This document shows, one piece after another, positions 36,979 to 45,565 of a stretch of DNA of 64,000 nt. Made by a program: the position numbers and the translations under genes. How positions within the stretch are numbered: the stretch's first letter is position 1; the number at the start of each line of letters is the position of its first letter. The DNA is from Prevotella sp. (GTDB lineage: Bacteria; Bacteroidota; Bacteroidia; Bacteroidales; Bacteroidaceae), in contig JAFYZT010000040.1 in assembly GCA_017548605.1 (NCBI GenBank), forward strand, positions 62,001 through 126,000, written 5' to 3'. The notes beneath the pieces were generated by a model. That model did not search any database. It was not told where the DNA came from and saw only the letters and a program-made list of their open reading frames with translations.

Positions 36979-37410
36979 TCAGGCTACTTCACCATTCATG
37001 TCAAACCGCAAAACTACGCCATTAGACATTACAATCTCACAGCCTTGATTCCTCTTGACGATTTTCACGAATTGCGCATTGGTAAATCGTCGGTCGACTA
37101 CATCGAAAACCTTCGTTGGGATGAGCGAGACTGGTAGAGCATCCGACTTGCAGTCAATCATATTCCAGCTGCCACTTACATTGAAATACAATTCAGTACC
37201 ATTGTTTAGGTTAACCACATAACCTTTTCCTTGCGTACTTTTCTTTTTTTCCGCATATGCTATCGCCAGATTGGGAAAATTCTTCTGAACGAAGAGTTTT
37301 ATGGACATGGGTAGTTGTTCTACGAACATCATGTCGCCATTCGCCTTGCAAGAAACGGAACGAGTCATTATTCCGATTAGTGATGAAACCATTATTTTGC
37401 ACTTTTTCAT
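36979..37410 (-). CDS. Small secreted PepSY-like (DUF2874-type) protein
   Basis: 143 residues from ATG 37410 (MKKCKIMVSSLIG); the longer frame would start inside the promoter. A short signal-like hydrophobic N-terminus is followed by two repeats of a PepSY-like pattern: YVVNLNNGTELYFNVSGSWN with LPVSLIPTKVFDVV, then CEIVMSNGVVLRFDMNGEV at the C-terminus. These two-repeat periplasmic proteins are abundant in Bacteroidales and of unknown function. The family assignment rests on this repeating pattern. Confidence 0.78.
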   Translation of the reverse strand: MKKCKIMVSSLIGIMTRSVSCKANGDMMFVEQLPMSIKLFVQKNFPNLAIAYAEKKKSTQGKGYVVNLNNGTELYFNVSGSWNMIDCKSDALPVSLIPTKVFDVVDRRFTNAQFVKIVKRNQGCEIVMSNGVVLRFDMNGEVA

Positions 37411-37456
37411 AATAGATGTATTTTTAATTATTTTTTTGAGTTGTCTTTTCACATCA

Positions 37457-37464
37457 CAAAATTA
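37457..37464 (-). promoter_or_regulatory. -7 box of the PepSY-like gene
   Basis: TAATTTTG on the minus strand, 46 bases before the ATG at 37410, which supports that start. Confidence 0.6.
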
Positions 37465-37594
37465 TGGCAATAAAAAACACGTTCCAATTATATTAGAAAA
37501 AAACACATTAGTTTGTTGAGACAACTTATCAATATTGCGACAAAAACAAGGAATGGCGCGTTATACTGTCGCAACGCAAATTGACAACGTAAGA

Positions 37595-37626
37595 TTTGTG
37601 TATTTGCTAAAAAATAATTACTTTTG
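37595..37626 (+). promoter_or_regulatory. Promoter of the engB-uup operon
   Basis: TTTG (37595-37598), 20 bases, TACTTTTG (37619-37626): a full match to the Bacteroidetes promoter. The ATG at 37649 is 22 bases further on. Confidence 0.8.
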
Positions 37627-37648
37627 CCTGAGTAATCAAAAAAAGCAC

Positions 37649-38251
37649 ATGGAAATCAAGAAAGCAGAATTCACGTTGAGTAGTCCCACTGTTGACAAAT
37701 GTCCTCAAGACAACAAACCAGAATATGCCTTTATCGGTCGTTCTAACGTAGGCAAATCAAGCCTGATTAACATGTTGTGCAACAACAAGCGTCTTGCCAA
37801 GACATCATCAACCCCTGGTAAGACCCTACTCATCAATCATTTTATCATCAACAACGAGTGGTATCTTGTTGACCTGCCAGGTTATGGCTTTGCCAAACGA
37901 TCGAAGACAGTACAGCAGCAGATAGACCAGATGATTACTGGTTATATCCTTCAGCGTCATCAGTTAGTGAATGTGTTTGTGCTCATTGACATCCGCCTGA
38001 CACCCCAAAAGATTGACCGTGAGTTCATCGATTGGTTGGGCATGAGCAGTATCCCCTTTGCCATCGTATTCACCAAAGCCGACAAACTGGGTCCAGTAAA
38101 AGCCAAAACCAATGCTCAAACGTGGATGGAGTCGTTGCTTGACGTTTGGGAAGAACTGCCACCATATTTCATTACCAGCAGCGAGAAAAAGACCGGCCGC
38201 GACGAAATTCTCGGATATATCGACCAGATTAACAAGGATTTGGACGGATGA
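37649..38251 (+). CDS. engB: Ribosome biogenesis GTPase EngB/YsxC
   Basis: 200 residues from ATG 37649; the upstream part of the longer frame contains the promoter. The G1 loop GRSNVGKSS is at 30-38, the switch region includes TSSTPGKT, G3 is DLPGYG and G4 is FTKAD. EngB is an essential GTPase for assembly of the large ribosomal subunit. It overlaps the next gene by four bases (ATGA). Confidence 0.95.
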   Translation: MEIKKAEFTLSSPTVDKCPQDNKPEYAFIGRSNVGKSSLINMLCNNKRLAKTSSTPGKTLLINHFIINNEWYLVDLPGYGFAKRSKTVQQQIDQMITGYILQRHQLVNVFVLIDIRLTPQKIDREFIDWLGMSSIPFAIVFTKADKLGPVKAKTNAQTWMESLLDVWEELPPYFITSSEKKTGRDEILGYIDQINKDLDG

Positions 38252-40017
38252 TTCCCCTGTTAGACGTACAACATCTGTCAAAATCGTTTGGTGCTCGCCA
38301 ACTTTTCGACGACCTATCCTTTTCCATCGGTCAAGGGCAGCGTATCGGTCTGATAGCCAAGAATGGCACCGGCAAGTCAACACTTCTGTCGATACTTACA
38401 GGTCATGAGGGTTACGACAGCGGCGACATTGTCATGCGTCGCGACCTCCGTATCGGCTATCTCGAGCAGAGTCCCCGTTTCGACCCTCAGGAGAGTATTC
38501 TCGACGCCTGTTTTAACCATCAAGGAGAAGAAGAGAAGATTCTCCGTGCAAAACAGGTCCTTACTCAGCTGCACATCTACGCCCTTGACCGACCGATGGG
38601 AGAGTTGAGCGGTGGCCAGCAAAAGCGTGTTGCCTTGGCCAATGTGTTGTTAACCGAACCAGACCTGTTGATACTCGATGAGCCCACCAACCACCTTGAC
38701 CTGCAGATGATAGAATGGTTAGAGGGTTATCTGTCGCGTGGCAACCGCACTTTATTGATGGTTACCCACGACCGATATTTTTTGGATAAGGTATGCAATG
38801 TTATTTTCGAGCTCGACGACCATAGGTTGTATGTCTACCGTGGTAACTTTAGCTATTACCTTGAGAAACGCCAGCAACGCATTGACGCCACGCGAGCCGA
38901 GATAGCCAGGGCCAACAACCTCTATCGCCGTGAACTGGAGTGGATGCGCAGAATGCCACAAGCCCGGGGCCACAAGTCACGATACCGTCAGGAAGCTTTT
39001 TACGAATTGGAGAACCAGGCCAAGCGCCGTCTGGAGGAGCGACAGATGCGCCTGAAATCGCGCAACGTATATATTGGTAGTAAAATATTTGAAAGCCAAT
39101 ACGTGTCAAAGGCATGGTCTGACGATATGGTTATCCTGAAAGATTTCTACTATAATTTTTCCCGTTTCGAGAAGATGGGTATCGTGGGCAGCAATGGTAC
39201 CGGCAAGAGCACCTTTATCAAGCTGCTGTTAGGCGAGTTGAAGCCTGACAGCGGCCGTTTCGATATTGGCGACACCGTGCGTTTCGGTTATTTTTCACAA
39301 GACGGTCTTCAGTTCGACGAGCATCAGAAAGTAATAGATGTAGTAACCGACATTGCCGACTATGTGGACATGGGTGGTGGAGTACATCTTACCGCATCAC
39401 AATTGCTGCAACATTTTCTCTTCACCCCTGAGGAACAATATAATTATGTGTATAAGCTAAGCGGCGGGGAAAAACGCAAGCTTTACCTGTGCACCGTGCT
39501 GATGCGTAACCCAAATTTCCTGGTTCTTGATGAGCCCACCAACGACCTTGACATCCAGACGTTGGAGATTTTGGAAGAATACCTTATCGACTTCCCCGGT
39601 TGTGTAATTGTGGTTAGTCATGACCGTTTTTTCATGGACAAGGTGGTGGATCATCTTCTTGTTTTCCACGGTGGTGGCGACATTATGGATTTTCCGGGCA
39701 ACTACACTCAGTATCGCGAATGGGACGCCCTTCAAGACAAGCCTGCCAATCCTCAGGAGAAAAAAGAATCTTCAGAAAAAAAATCATACCGCAACGATAT
39801 ACGCCGCAAGATGACATATAAGGAAAAGCGGGAGTTTGAGAGTCTGGAGCAGGAGATTGAAGTGCTGGAACAAGAGCGCAAAGAGTTAGAAGACGCACTG
39901 AGCAGTGGTATGCTCAGTGTGAGCGATATCACAGAAAAGAGTAAACGTCTGCCTGAAGTGATAGCGTTACTCGACGAGAAGAGTTTCCGTTGGTTAGAGC
40001 TCAGTGAACTAGAATAG
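38248..40017 (+). CDS. uup: ABC-F ATPase, Uup-like
   Basis: 589 residues with two ATP-binding cassettes and no membrane helices. Walker A motifs are [11 protein letters not shown] and [11 protein letters not shown], signatures LSGGQQKRV and LSGGEKRKL, and Walker [13 protein letters not shown] and [12 protein letters not shown] linker of basic helices ([18 protein letters not shown]) separates them. The C-terminal coiled coil (about 520-589) distinguishes Uup from EttA. ABC-F proteins work at the ribosome; Uup has also been tied to ribosome assembly, which fits its coupling to engB. Confidence 0.92.
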   Translation: MIPLLDVQHLSKSFGARQLFDDLSFSIGQGQRIGLIAKNGTGKSTLLSILTGHEGYDSGDIVMRRDLRIGYLEQSPRFDPQESILDACFNHQGEEEKILRAKQVLTQLHIYALDRPMGELSGGQQKRVALANVLLTEPDLLILDEPTNHLDLQMIEWLEGYLSRGNRTLLMVTHDRYFLDKVCNVIFELDDHRLYVYRGNFSYYLEKRQQRIDATRAEIARANNLYRRELEWMRRMPQARGHKSRYRQEAFYELENQAKRRLEERQMRLKSRNVYIGSKIFESQYVSKAWSDDMVILKDFYYNFSRFEKMGIVGSNGTGKSTFIKLLLGELKPDSGRFDIGDTVRFGYFSQDGLQFDEHQKVIDVVTDIADYVDMGGGVHLTASQLLQHFLFTPEEQYNYVYKLSGGEKRKLYLCTVLMRNPNFLVLDEPTNDLDIQTLEILEEYLIDFPGCVIVVSHDRFFMDKVVDHLLVFHGGGDIMDFPGNYTQYREWDALQDKPANPQEKKESSEKKSYRNDIRRKMTYKEKREFESLEQEIEVLEQERKELEDALSSGMLSVSDITEKSKRLPEVIALLDEKSFRWLELSELE

Positions 40018-40091
40018 ATAATTACTTGAACAGAATACACATTCTCATTGTTAAAATGAGTTAAAAGAGGGTATTTAATATTGAGAAAAGT

Positions 40092-40122
40092 GTTGTAAAA
40101 TAAAAGTATTTGCGTACTTTTG
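40092..40122 (+). promoter_or_regulatory. Promoter of rho
   Basis: GTTG (40092-40095), 19 bases, TACTTTTG (40115-40122). Confidence 0.7.
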
Positions 40123-40127
40123 CAGTC

Positions 40128-40254
40128 GATTTCCGTTTGAGGGTTTCGTTTCCGAAACTTTCCATATAGAAATAATCCATTATACTTTCATTTGCGATTA
40201 CCATCATCGCAACACGTAGAGTGGAAAATCAATTTTTTACCCTATTATTTTTTT
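40128..40254 (+). promoter_or_regulatory. Structured rho leader
   Basis: About 127 untranslated bases with two possible hairpins: GTTTCG-TTTC-CGAAAC (40143-40158) and TTGCGAT (40192-40198) pairing with ATCGCAA (40206-40212), then a U-rich stretch before the ATG. In E. coli rho is autoregulated through termination in its leader; this region could do the same. Confidence 0.4.
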
Positions 40255-42282
40255 ATGTACAGCAAAGACGATTTACTATCGAAAGATATCCATGAATTAT
40301 TGGATATAGCTCATGGTTTGGACGCTGACTACAAGGCCAACGACGACCAAGAAGCCCTTGTTTACGCCATCTTGGACAAGCAAGCTGAAGTGGAAGGCAA
40401 CAAGAATCCCATGGGAACCAAGCGCAAACGCGCCCGCATAGCAAAGAAAGACACCGACCGCGTTTACACTGTAAATGGGAAGGACGGTGAGAATTTGGAC
40501 ACGAAGAAAAAGAAGAAGAAAGCCAGTCAGGAATCTCTTCCTTTATTCAAGGAAGATTTTCAGGCTCCTATAGTCGATGAAGAGACCGTAATAGAAGAAC
40601 CTCCTATAGTTGAAGACACACTTGTTTCGGAACCTGTTCAGGAAGAAGTTGTCAATACTCCAGAGGAAACTGTAGCGGCACCCAAGAAACGCGGTCGCAA
40701 GCCCAAGAAGACTGTTGTCGAAGAATCCGCTCCGGAGGCCATCCCTGAGGAAACTGCCTCTGAAGAAGTTCCCTCTCCTATTGTTAGAGAAGAGGAAGAG
40801 AAGATCTTGGAAGAATCATTTATAGAGCCAGGCACTAACGATGTTATTGTACCTGAAGCCGTCTTTGAGCATGCAGACAGTAACGTTTCTCAAGAAGGAG
40901 AAGATGAAGGCGGCAATCTTTTAGAGCAGTTACAGGCAAAGGTCAACAGCACTCATGAGCAGGAAGAACCTGAGGGTTATCCTGTTGGTGTATGGGCAGG
41001 CGACCCCGCCGACGGCACCGATTTCATCACCGTCATTGATTTGCCCATTGAGGATCAGGGTGCTTTGCCCAATTATGACATTTTCGACAACCCCACCACG
41101 CCTATCGCACCTATGGAACAACAGGTATTGACCACTCCCCCGGCCATTACCGCATACGATTTTTCCGACATTATCACCTGTAATGGCGTATTGGAAATTA
41201 TGCCCGACGGTTATGGTTTCCTTCGTTCAAGTGACTATAACTACCTCTCATCGCCTGATGATGTCTATGTATCGCAAAATCAGGTGAAGCAATACGGTCT
41301 GAAGACCGGCGACGTTGTGGAATGCCGAATTCGTCCTCCCCGTGAAGGCGAGAAATATTTCCCCTTGACAAAGGTAGATAAGATTAATGGCCGCGACCCA
41401 TCAGAGGTTCGTGACCGTATATCGTTCGAACACCTCACTCCACTATTCCCCGACGAGAAGTTCACCTTGTGCGGTGATCCGAAGACTGAGAATCTCTCCA
41501 CCCGCGTTGTTGACCTGTTTTCACCAATTGGCAAAGGTCAGCGTGCATTGATTGTTGCCCAACCCAAGACTGGTAAGACCATCTTGATGAAAGATATTGC
41601 CAATGCTATTGCGGCCAATCACCCTGAAGCCTACCTGATGATGCTATTGATAGACGAACGACCGGAGGAAGTAACGGATATGGCCCGTACAGTGAATGCC
41701 GAGGTCATTGCCTCGACGTTTGACGAGCCTGCCGAACGTCACGTCAAGATTGCCGGCATCGTGCTTGAGAAAGCCAAACGCATGGTGGAATGCGGTCACG
41801 ACGTTGTTATCTTCCTCGACTCCATCACTCGTCTTGCCCGCGCCTACAACACCGTATCTCCAGCAAGTGGCAAGGTGCTGACAGGTGGTGTAGATGCCAA
41901 TGCCCTGCAGAAGCCCAAGCGTTTCTTTGGTGCTGCCCGCAATATCGAGGGTGGCGGTTCCCTTACCATTGTAGCCACAGCGTTGATTGACACTGGTTCG
42001 AAGATGGACGAAGTGATTTTCGAGGAGTTCAAGGGAACCGGTAATATGGAACTTCAGTTGGAGCGGAGCCTGAGCAACAAGCGAATCTTCCCCTCTGTGA
42101 ACCTTGTAGCCTCGAGTACCCGTCGCGACGACCTGCTTCACGACAAGAATACACTCGACAAAATGTGGATTTTACGCAAGCATATTGCCGACATGAATGC
42201 CATGGAAGCGATGAATACCATCCACGACAGATTACAGACAGCACGCAACACCGAGGAGTTCCTGATGGGAATGAATTCGTGA
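40255..42282 (+). CDS. rho: Transcription termination factor Rho with an acidic insertion
   Basis: 675 residues from ATG 40255 ([21 protein letters not shown]); E. coli Rho has 419. After the N-terminal Rho_N-type helix bundle and a basic patch ([12 protein letters not shown]), about 230 acidic, low-complexity residues precede the RNA-binding cold-shock domain ([32 protein letters not shown]). The ATPase has Walker A AQPKTGKT, Walker [17 protein letters not shown] and the Q/R loops ([19 protein letters not shown]). From memory, a disordered insertion in Bacteroides thetaiotaomicron Rho drives condensate formation and fitness in the gut. This insertion looks equivalent. Confidence 0.96.
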   Translation: MYSKDDLLSKDIHELLDIAHGLDADYKANDDQEALVYAILDKQAEVEGNKNPMGTKRKRARIAKKDTDRVYTVNGKDGENLDTKKKKKKASQESLPLFKEDFQAPIVDEETVIEEPPIVEDTLVSEPVQEEVVNTPEETVAAPKKRGRKPKKTVVEESAPEAIPEETASEEVPSPIVREEEEKILEESFIEPGTNDVIVPEAVFEHADSNVSQEGEDEGGNLLEQLQAKVNSTHEQEEPEGYPVGVWAGDPADGTDFITVIDLPIEDQGALPNYDIFDNPTTPIAPMEQQVLTTPPAITAYDFSDIITCNGVLEIMPDGYGFLRSSDYNYLSSPDDVYVSQNQVKQYGLKTGDVVECRIRPPREGEKYFPLTKVDKINGRDPSEVRDRISFEHLTPLFPDEKFTLCGDPKTENLSTRVVDLFSPIGKGQRALIVAQPKTGKTILMKDIANAIAANHPEAYLMMLLIDERPEEVTDMARTVNAEVIASTFDEPAERHVKIAGIVLEKAKRMVECGHDVVIFLDSITRLARAYNTVSPASGKVLTGGVDANALQKPKRFFGAARNIEGGGSLTIVATALIDTGSKMDEVIFEEFKGTGNMELQLERSLSNKRIFPSVNLVASSTRRDDLLHDKNTLDKMWILRKHIADMNAMEAMNTIHDRLQTARNTEEFLMGMNS

Positions 42283-42290
42283 AAAGGATA

Positions 42291-42318
42291 ACGGGAGGCT
42301 CTTGCCTCCCGTTTTTTT
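42291..42318 (+). terminator. Intrinsic terminator of rho
   Basis: ACGGGAGGC-TCTT-GCCTCCCGT (42291-42312) followed by TTTTTT. Confidence 0.95.
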
Positions 42319-42321
42319 GTT

Positions 42322-42341
42322 ACGGTATTACCTAATACCGT
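42322..42341. repeat. Short palindrome between rho and the TPR gene
   Basis: ACGGTATTA-CC-TAATACCGT, 9-base perfect arms with a two-base centre, just downstream of the TPR gene's stop on its strand. It lacks a T-run on either strand, so it may be a weak terminator or a transcript-end stabiliser. Confidence 0.5.
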
Positions 42342-42359
42342 TATTACGAATAATTATGT

Positions 42360-44534
42360 TTAGATGGCGTCAATCATCATGATGCGCTGGTATTTATCGA
42401 TACCGTGAGAAGAGAGGAACAGTGTTTCCTTGTTGAATTCTTCTTGCAGCAACGACAACCCTTTGTTATTGGGCACCATGGCAACAAATTGCCTGAAAAG
42501 AGCCAACGCCGATGTTGTTTGTCCCATTATCCATTGGCTGTAACCGGCATTGAGAAAGTCGTCTTTCACTGCATCCTCCGATTTAGTCAGTTCGCCATAT
42601 TTTTTTACTGCTTGTTCCTTTTTCTCTGTGTGCATGAGGCACCAAGCGAGCACTCTCTTCACATTGTTGTCGTCGGGATGTTCATAGTCGAGTTGGAAAG
42701 CATGTTTCAGAGCCTCATCATATTGTTCCTTCTGGATAAGACAGACTGTTAGGTTCAATCGGTATGTCTTGTTGTCGGGTTTTGCATCGACCAACACTTT
42801 ATACTGTTCACCCGCCTCATCATACCTTTCCATTCTGACCAACGTTTTGGCCAATCCATTCCTGGCGCTTTCTACCTCTGGCATTTTTCCGAGTACGGTG
42901 TGGAACATCTCCTCCGCCCTATCATAATCCTGATTATGGAAATACGCCCATGCCCATAATAAGCAATGTTGCGTTGACTCACTGTTAGCGTGAATGGCCA
43001 ACAGTCGTTGCATGGCCTTGTATCGTTTTCTCTTTAGGAGGAACTTAGCTAACACTATGACCTCATCGTCAAACAACAATCCTTTGTATATTTTGTTTCC
43101 AAGGAACAGTTCTTCCGTATTTTCGAAGTCTTTTTCCGTTTTAAAAGGATTATAAAAAGCATTTTTGTCCGTGAAGAGTTTGTGAAAGCGGTATATATCC
43201 TGAAGATACATTCTCCTAATATATGCCGATGTTTGTTTTTCTTCATCCGACATTGTCGGCCCTAACGCTTCCTGACTGTCGAGCATCTCTTTCAAGTTGT
43301 CAGGCAGACGATCGATGACGGTTCTCATGGCCAAAGCGAAAGAATACTTATCGCTGTCACAGAATGGTCCATGGTCAAAAAGGACCTGCATGAATTTACT
43401 GTCCCTCATCTTATCGACACTCATCCTAATGTCGGGATGTTGGACATAGAACGGAGAGAACCAGTTTGACACGGTTTGGAAAAAGGCGAAGCGTTTCATT
43501 TGCGCAAACCCGCCGAAGTATATGTCAGACCCCGCCTTTTGCATATCCATCATTTTTTTATAATTGCGCTCCATCTCCTCCATAGCCTCTTCTTCGGCAT
43601 GTGGGTTGAGTATATCCTGCATGGTGTCGTCCTCTTTTTCGGTGATGCCGAAGGGGGTGATATTAAAGCCATTGTTTTTGATAAGGTTAGGCATTATCTC
43701 CTTTTTTATCTCCTCATGGTCGTTTTCTGCATCCATGCAATAATAGAGTTGCATTTGCAGTTCTGTGATTTGTTTGTGCGTCTGCTCGTCAAATGCCAGC
43801 TCCTTCATTTTATCCTTCAACTCGGGAAATATGTCCGCAGCAATAATCTCTGTCAATGACCATCCCACGAGAGCTCTTTGCCGAAGTCGATCATCGTGTG
43901 CGTGCTGATATATTTCCACCAAAACGATCCATTTCAGCGGATCGAAGAAATTATGCAGAGACAGATGTACGGCACTTGTTAGAACCAGTGCATCATTGAT
44001 ATGTATGTTAGATGAGAGAATAAGCTGTAAAAAGAAGTTGGCAGTGTCTTTACTCCATTGTCGTTCCGTCAGCAACATGCCGAAAAGAGCCATGATAAAA
44101 TCATGATGTTCATCATAGATTTTTGCTTCCTGTTCTAAACCGGAGTCTCCCATCAATTCATTGATAGCCAAGTCGGAGGTGAAATTTTCCAGTTTTTTGG
44201 GGATGCCCTCTTGGTCGTTCCTCAATTTCTCGCCCTTTGTGGCAGCATAACCAAATGTAGAACAGTTTTTGATATGGAAAGCCAAATCTGCATTATTGGC
44301 ACATCGCCATGTTTTTCTGAGCAGTCTTTCAAACAGTATAATTCTTTGTGGGTCTTCGAATCCCTGTTCGAAATATTGAAGCATCAGTGTATACTCATTT
44401 TCTATTGATTCAAGTTCTGCCGACAGTGCGAAAAGTTGGTTCGAAGCCAGTAAAGACTTTATCATGTGCAACGCCTCACCCAGCTGTTGGTCTGCGATCA
44501 AGAGACGTACAGGTTTAAAAATCTCATAGTTCAT
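42360..44534 (-). CDS. Cytoplasmic TPR-repeat protein of unknown function
   Basis: 724 residues from ATG 44534 (MNYEIFKPVRLL); a TTG at 44552 would add six residues. No signal peptide or membrane helix. The first 450 residues are alpha-helical without a recognised domain. From about 515 on there are typical TPR helices (WAWAYFHNQDYDRAEEMFHTVL, GLAKTLVRMERYDEAGEQYKVL, CLIQKEQYDEALKHAFQL). It likely scaffolds protein contacts. It follows the substrate-binding lipoprotein gene by 14 bases, so the two are co-transcribed, though no functional link is obvious. Confidence 0.83.
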   Translation of the reverse strand: MNYEIFKPVRLLIADQQLGEALHMIKSLLASNQLFALSAELESIENEYTLMLQYFEQGFEDPQRIILFERLLRKTWRCANNADLAFHIKNCSTFGYAATKGEKLRNDQEGIPKKLENFTSDLAINELMGDSGLEQEAKIYDEHHDFIMALFGMLLTERQWSKDTANFFLQLILSSNIHINDALVLTSAVHLSLHNFFDPLKWIVLVEIYQHAHDDRLRQRALVGWSLTEIIAADIFPELKDKMKELAFDEQTHKQITELQMQLYYCMDAENDHEEIKKEIMPNLIKNNGFNITPFGITEKEDDTMQDILNPHAEEEAMEEMERNYKKMMDMQKAGSDIYFGGFAQMKRFAFFQTVSNWFSPFYVQHPDIRMSVDKMRDSKFMQVLFDHGPFCDSDKYSFALAMRTVIDRLPDNLKEMLDSQEALGPTMSDEEKQTSAYIRRMYLQDIYRFHKLFTDKNAFYNPFKTEKDFENTEELFLGNKIYKGLLFDDEVIVLAKFLLKRKRYKAMQRLLAIHANSESTQHCLLWAWAYFHNQDYDRAEEMFHTVLGKMPEVESARNGLAKTLVRMERYDEAGEQYKVLVDAKPDNKTYRLNLTVCLIQKEQYDEALKHAFQLDYEHPDDNNVKRVLAWCLMHTEKKEQAVKKYGELTKSEDAVKDDFLNAGYSQWIMGQTTSALALFRQFVAMVPNNKGLSLLQEEFNKETLFLSSHGIDKYQRIMMIDAI

Positions 44535-44548
44535 GTCGATATGCTTTA

Positions 44549-45448
44549 TCAATCATTCCAGTTTATCGTTTGCGCTTTACTAATGACCGTTTCAGCAGGT
44601 CTGCCAGCATGAGCGAATTTCGTTTTTGGCAGCGCTTTAACAGTTTTTTCCGTTACATGGCAATATTTCTTAATAATGTCTTCATACCTTGCCATCCCAA
44701 GCGTGTTAATAGAGTCGCATGCCATATTGTATGCCTTAACGAAACTGTCGATTTGAGTTTTCCGATGGTTGTTGTTCCATGTTTTGGCGAGCGTAAGCAA
44801 GCATCCCAGTTGCCATCCCTTCTGTTGTGTATCGTAGAGCACCGGGTGTTTGTCAAGTCGTGCTTCTGTAGCTTGCGGTTCCGGCAGCCACATGGCATCC
44901 ATTTCGTTATTTAACAGCATTTTCAGTCGTATATTCACATCATTGATTTGAATATAAAACACCTTGTTTTTAGTTTTCACACTGTCCACGACATGTCTGC
45001 TAAGGAAATCGGTGGCCGAAAATCTCGTCATCGCCATCATTTTGTCACCCATCTGTTTGATGTCAGTAATGCGTACCAAACGGTTGGTTATCAGTTGCCA
45101 ATGGATATTCGTTGCAGTAAGGTAATGAACATCTTTTCCCTCTTTCCGCATCTTCTCAGCACGCATCACATCCGAAGTGACTACCTGTGCTTTTTCTTTC
45201 AGCAAAGCTTCCTGGCAATCCATCTGCGCCATCCTGGGCATAAGACTGACTGAGACTTTATTTTTTTCAAACATCCCCCTCTCCTGCGCCACAAATATGG
45301 GTAGGCAGTCCAGGGTAGGTGTAGTTGCCACAACCAGTGCATCTTTTCCCTGTTTGTCCTGAGCCTCCTTGTTTGTGTCTTCTCCCCCACTACATGCACA
45401 AAAGAAGATGACAACCCAAACATATAACATCCATTTATTTCTGTACAT
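44549..45448 (-). CDS. Orphan substrate-binding lipoprotein (NMT1/SsuA-like)
   Basis: 299 residues from ATG 45448 (MYRNKWMLYVWVV); a start 29 codons earlier would carry a second hydrophobic stretch and cross the promoter box. The signal ends in FFCACSGG, a lipobox-like site. The mature part matches type 2 periplasmic binding proteins of the NMT1/SsuA/ThiY group (VVATTPTLDCLPIFVAQERGMF, VVTSDVMRAEKMRKEG, MDAMWLPEPQATEA). These bind small organic compounds for ABC importers, but no permease or ATPase gene is nearby. It shares an operon only with the TPR gene. Confidence 0.82.
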   Translation of the reverse strand: MYRNKWMLYVWVVIFFCACSGGEDTNKEAQDKQGKDALVVATTPTLDCLPIFVAQERGMFEKNKVSVSLMPRMAQMDCQEALLKEKAQVVTSDVMRAEKMRKEGKDVHYLTATNIHWQLITNRLVRITDIKQMGDKMMAMTRFSATDFLSRHVVDSVKTKNKVFYIQINDVNIRLKMLLNNEMDAMWLPEPQATEARLDKHPVLYDTQQKGWQLGCLLTLAKTWNNNHRKTQIDSFVKAYNMACDSINTLGMARYEDIIKKYCHVTEKTVKALPKTKFAHAGRPAETVISKAQTINWND

Positions 45449-45452
45449 GGTG

Positions 45453-45460
45453 CAAAAATA
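45453..45460 (-). promoter_or_regulatory. -7 box of the substrate-binding lipoprotein gene
   Basis: TATTTTTG on the minus strand, four bases upstream of the chosen ATG, identical in spacing and sequence (TATTTTTGCACCATG-like) to the left window edge apart from one base. Confidence 0.5.
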
Positions 45461-45535
45461 CGAAATATAGATGAATAAGAAAAGATATTTTGGAAGATTA
45501 ACGTAACGGTATTTGGCTTTTTTGTTTAGAATCAT

Positions 45536-45543
45536 TATTTTTG
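45536..45543 (+). promoter_or_regulatory. -7 box of the GH3 gene
   Basis: TATTTTTG followed by CAAAT; the ATG at 45566 is 22 bases beyond. Confidence 0.6.
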
Positions 45544-45565
45544 CAAATAAAATACCAAACTATTT

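Noticed and set aside
41644-42141. 165-codon minus-strand frame within rho
   Set aside because: Shadow of the strongly conserved Rho ATPase region; no family features.
42322-42341. Second terminator for the TPR gene
   Set aside because: Palindrome lacks a T-run on the relevant strand; kept only as a repeat.
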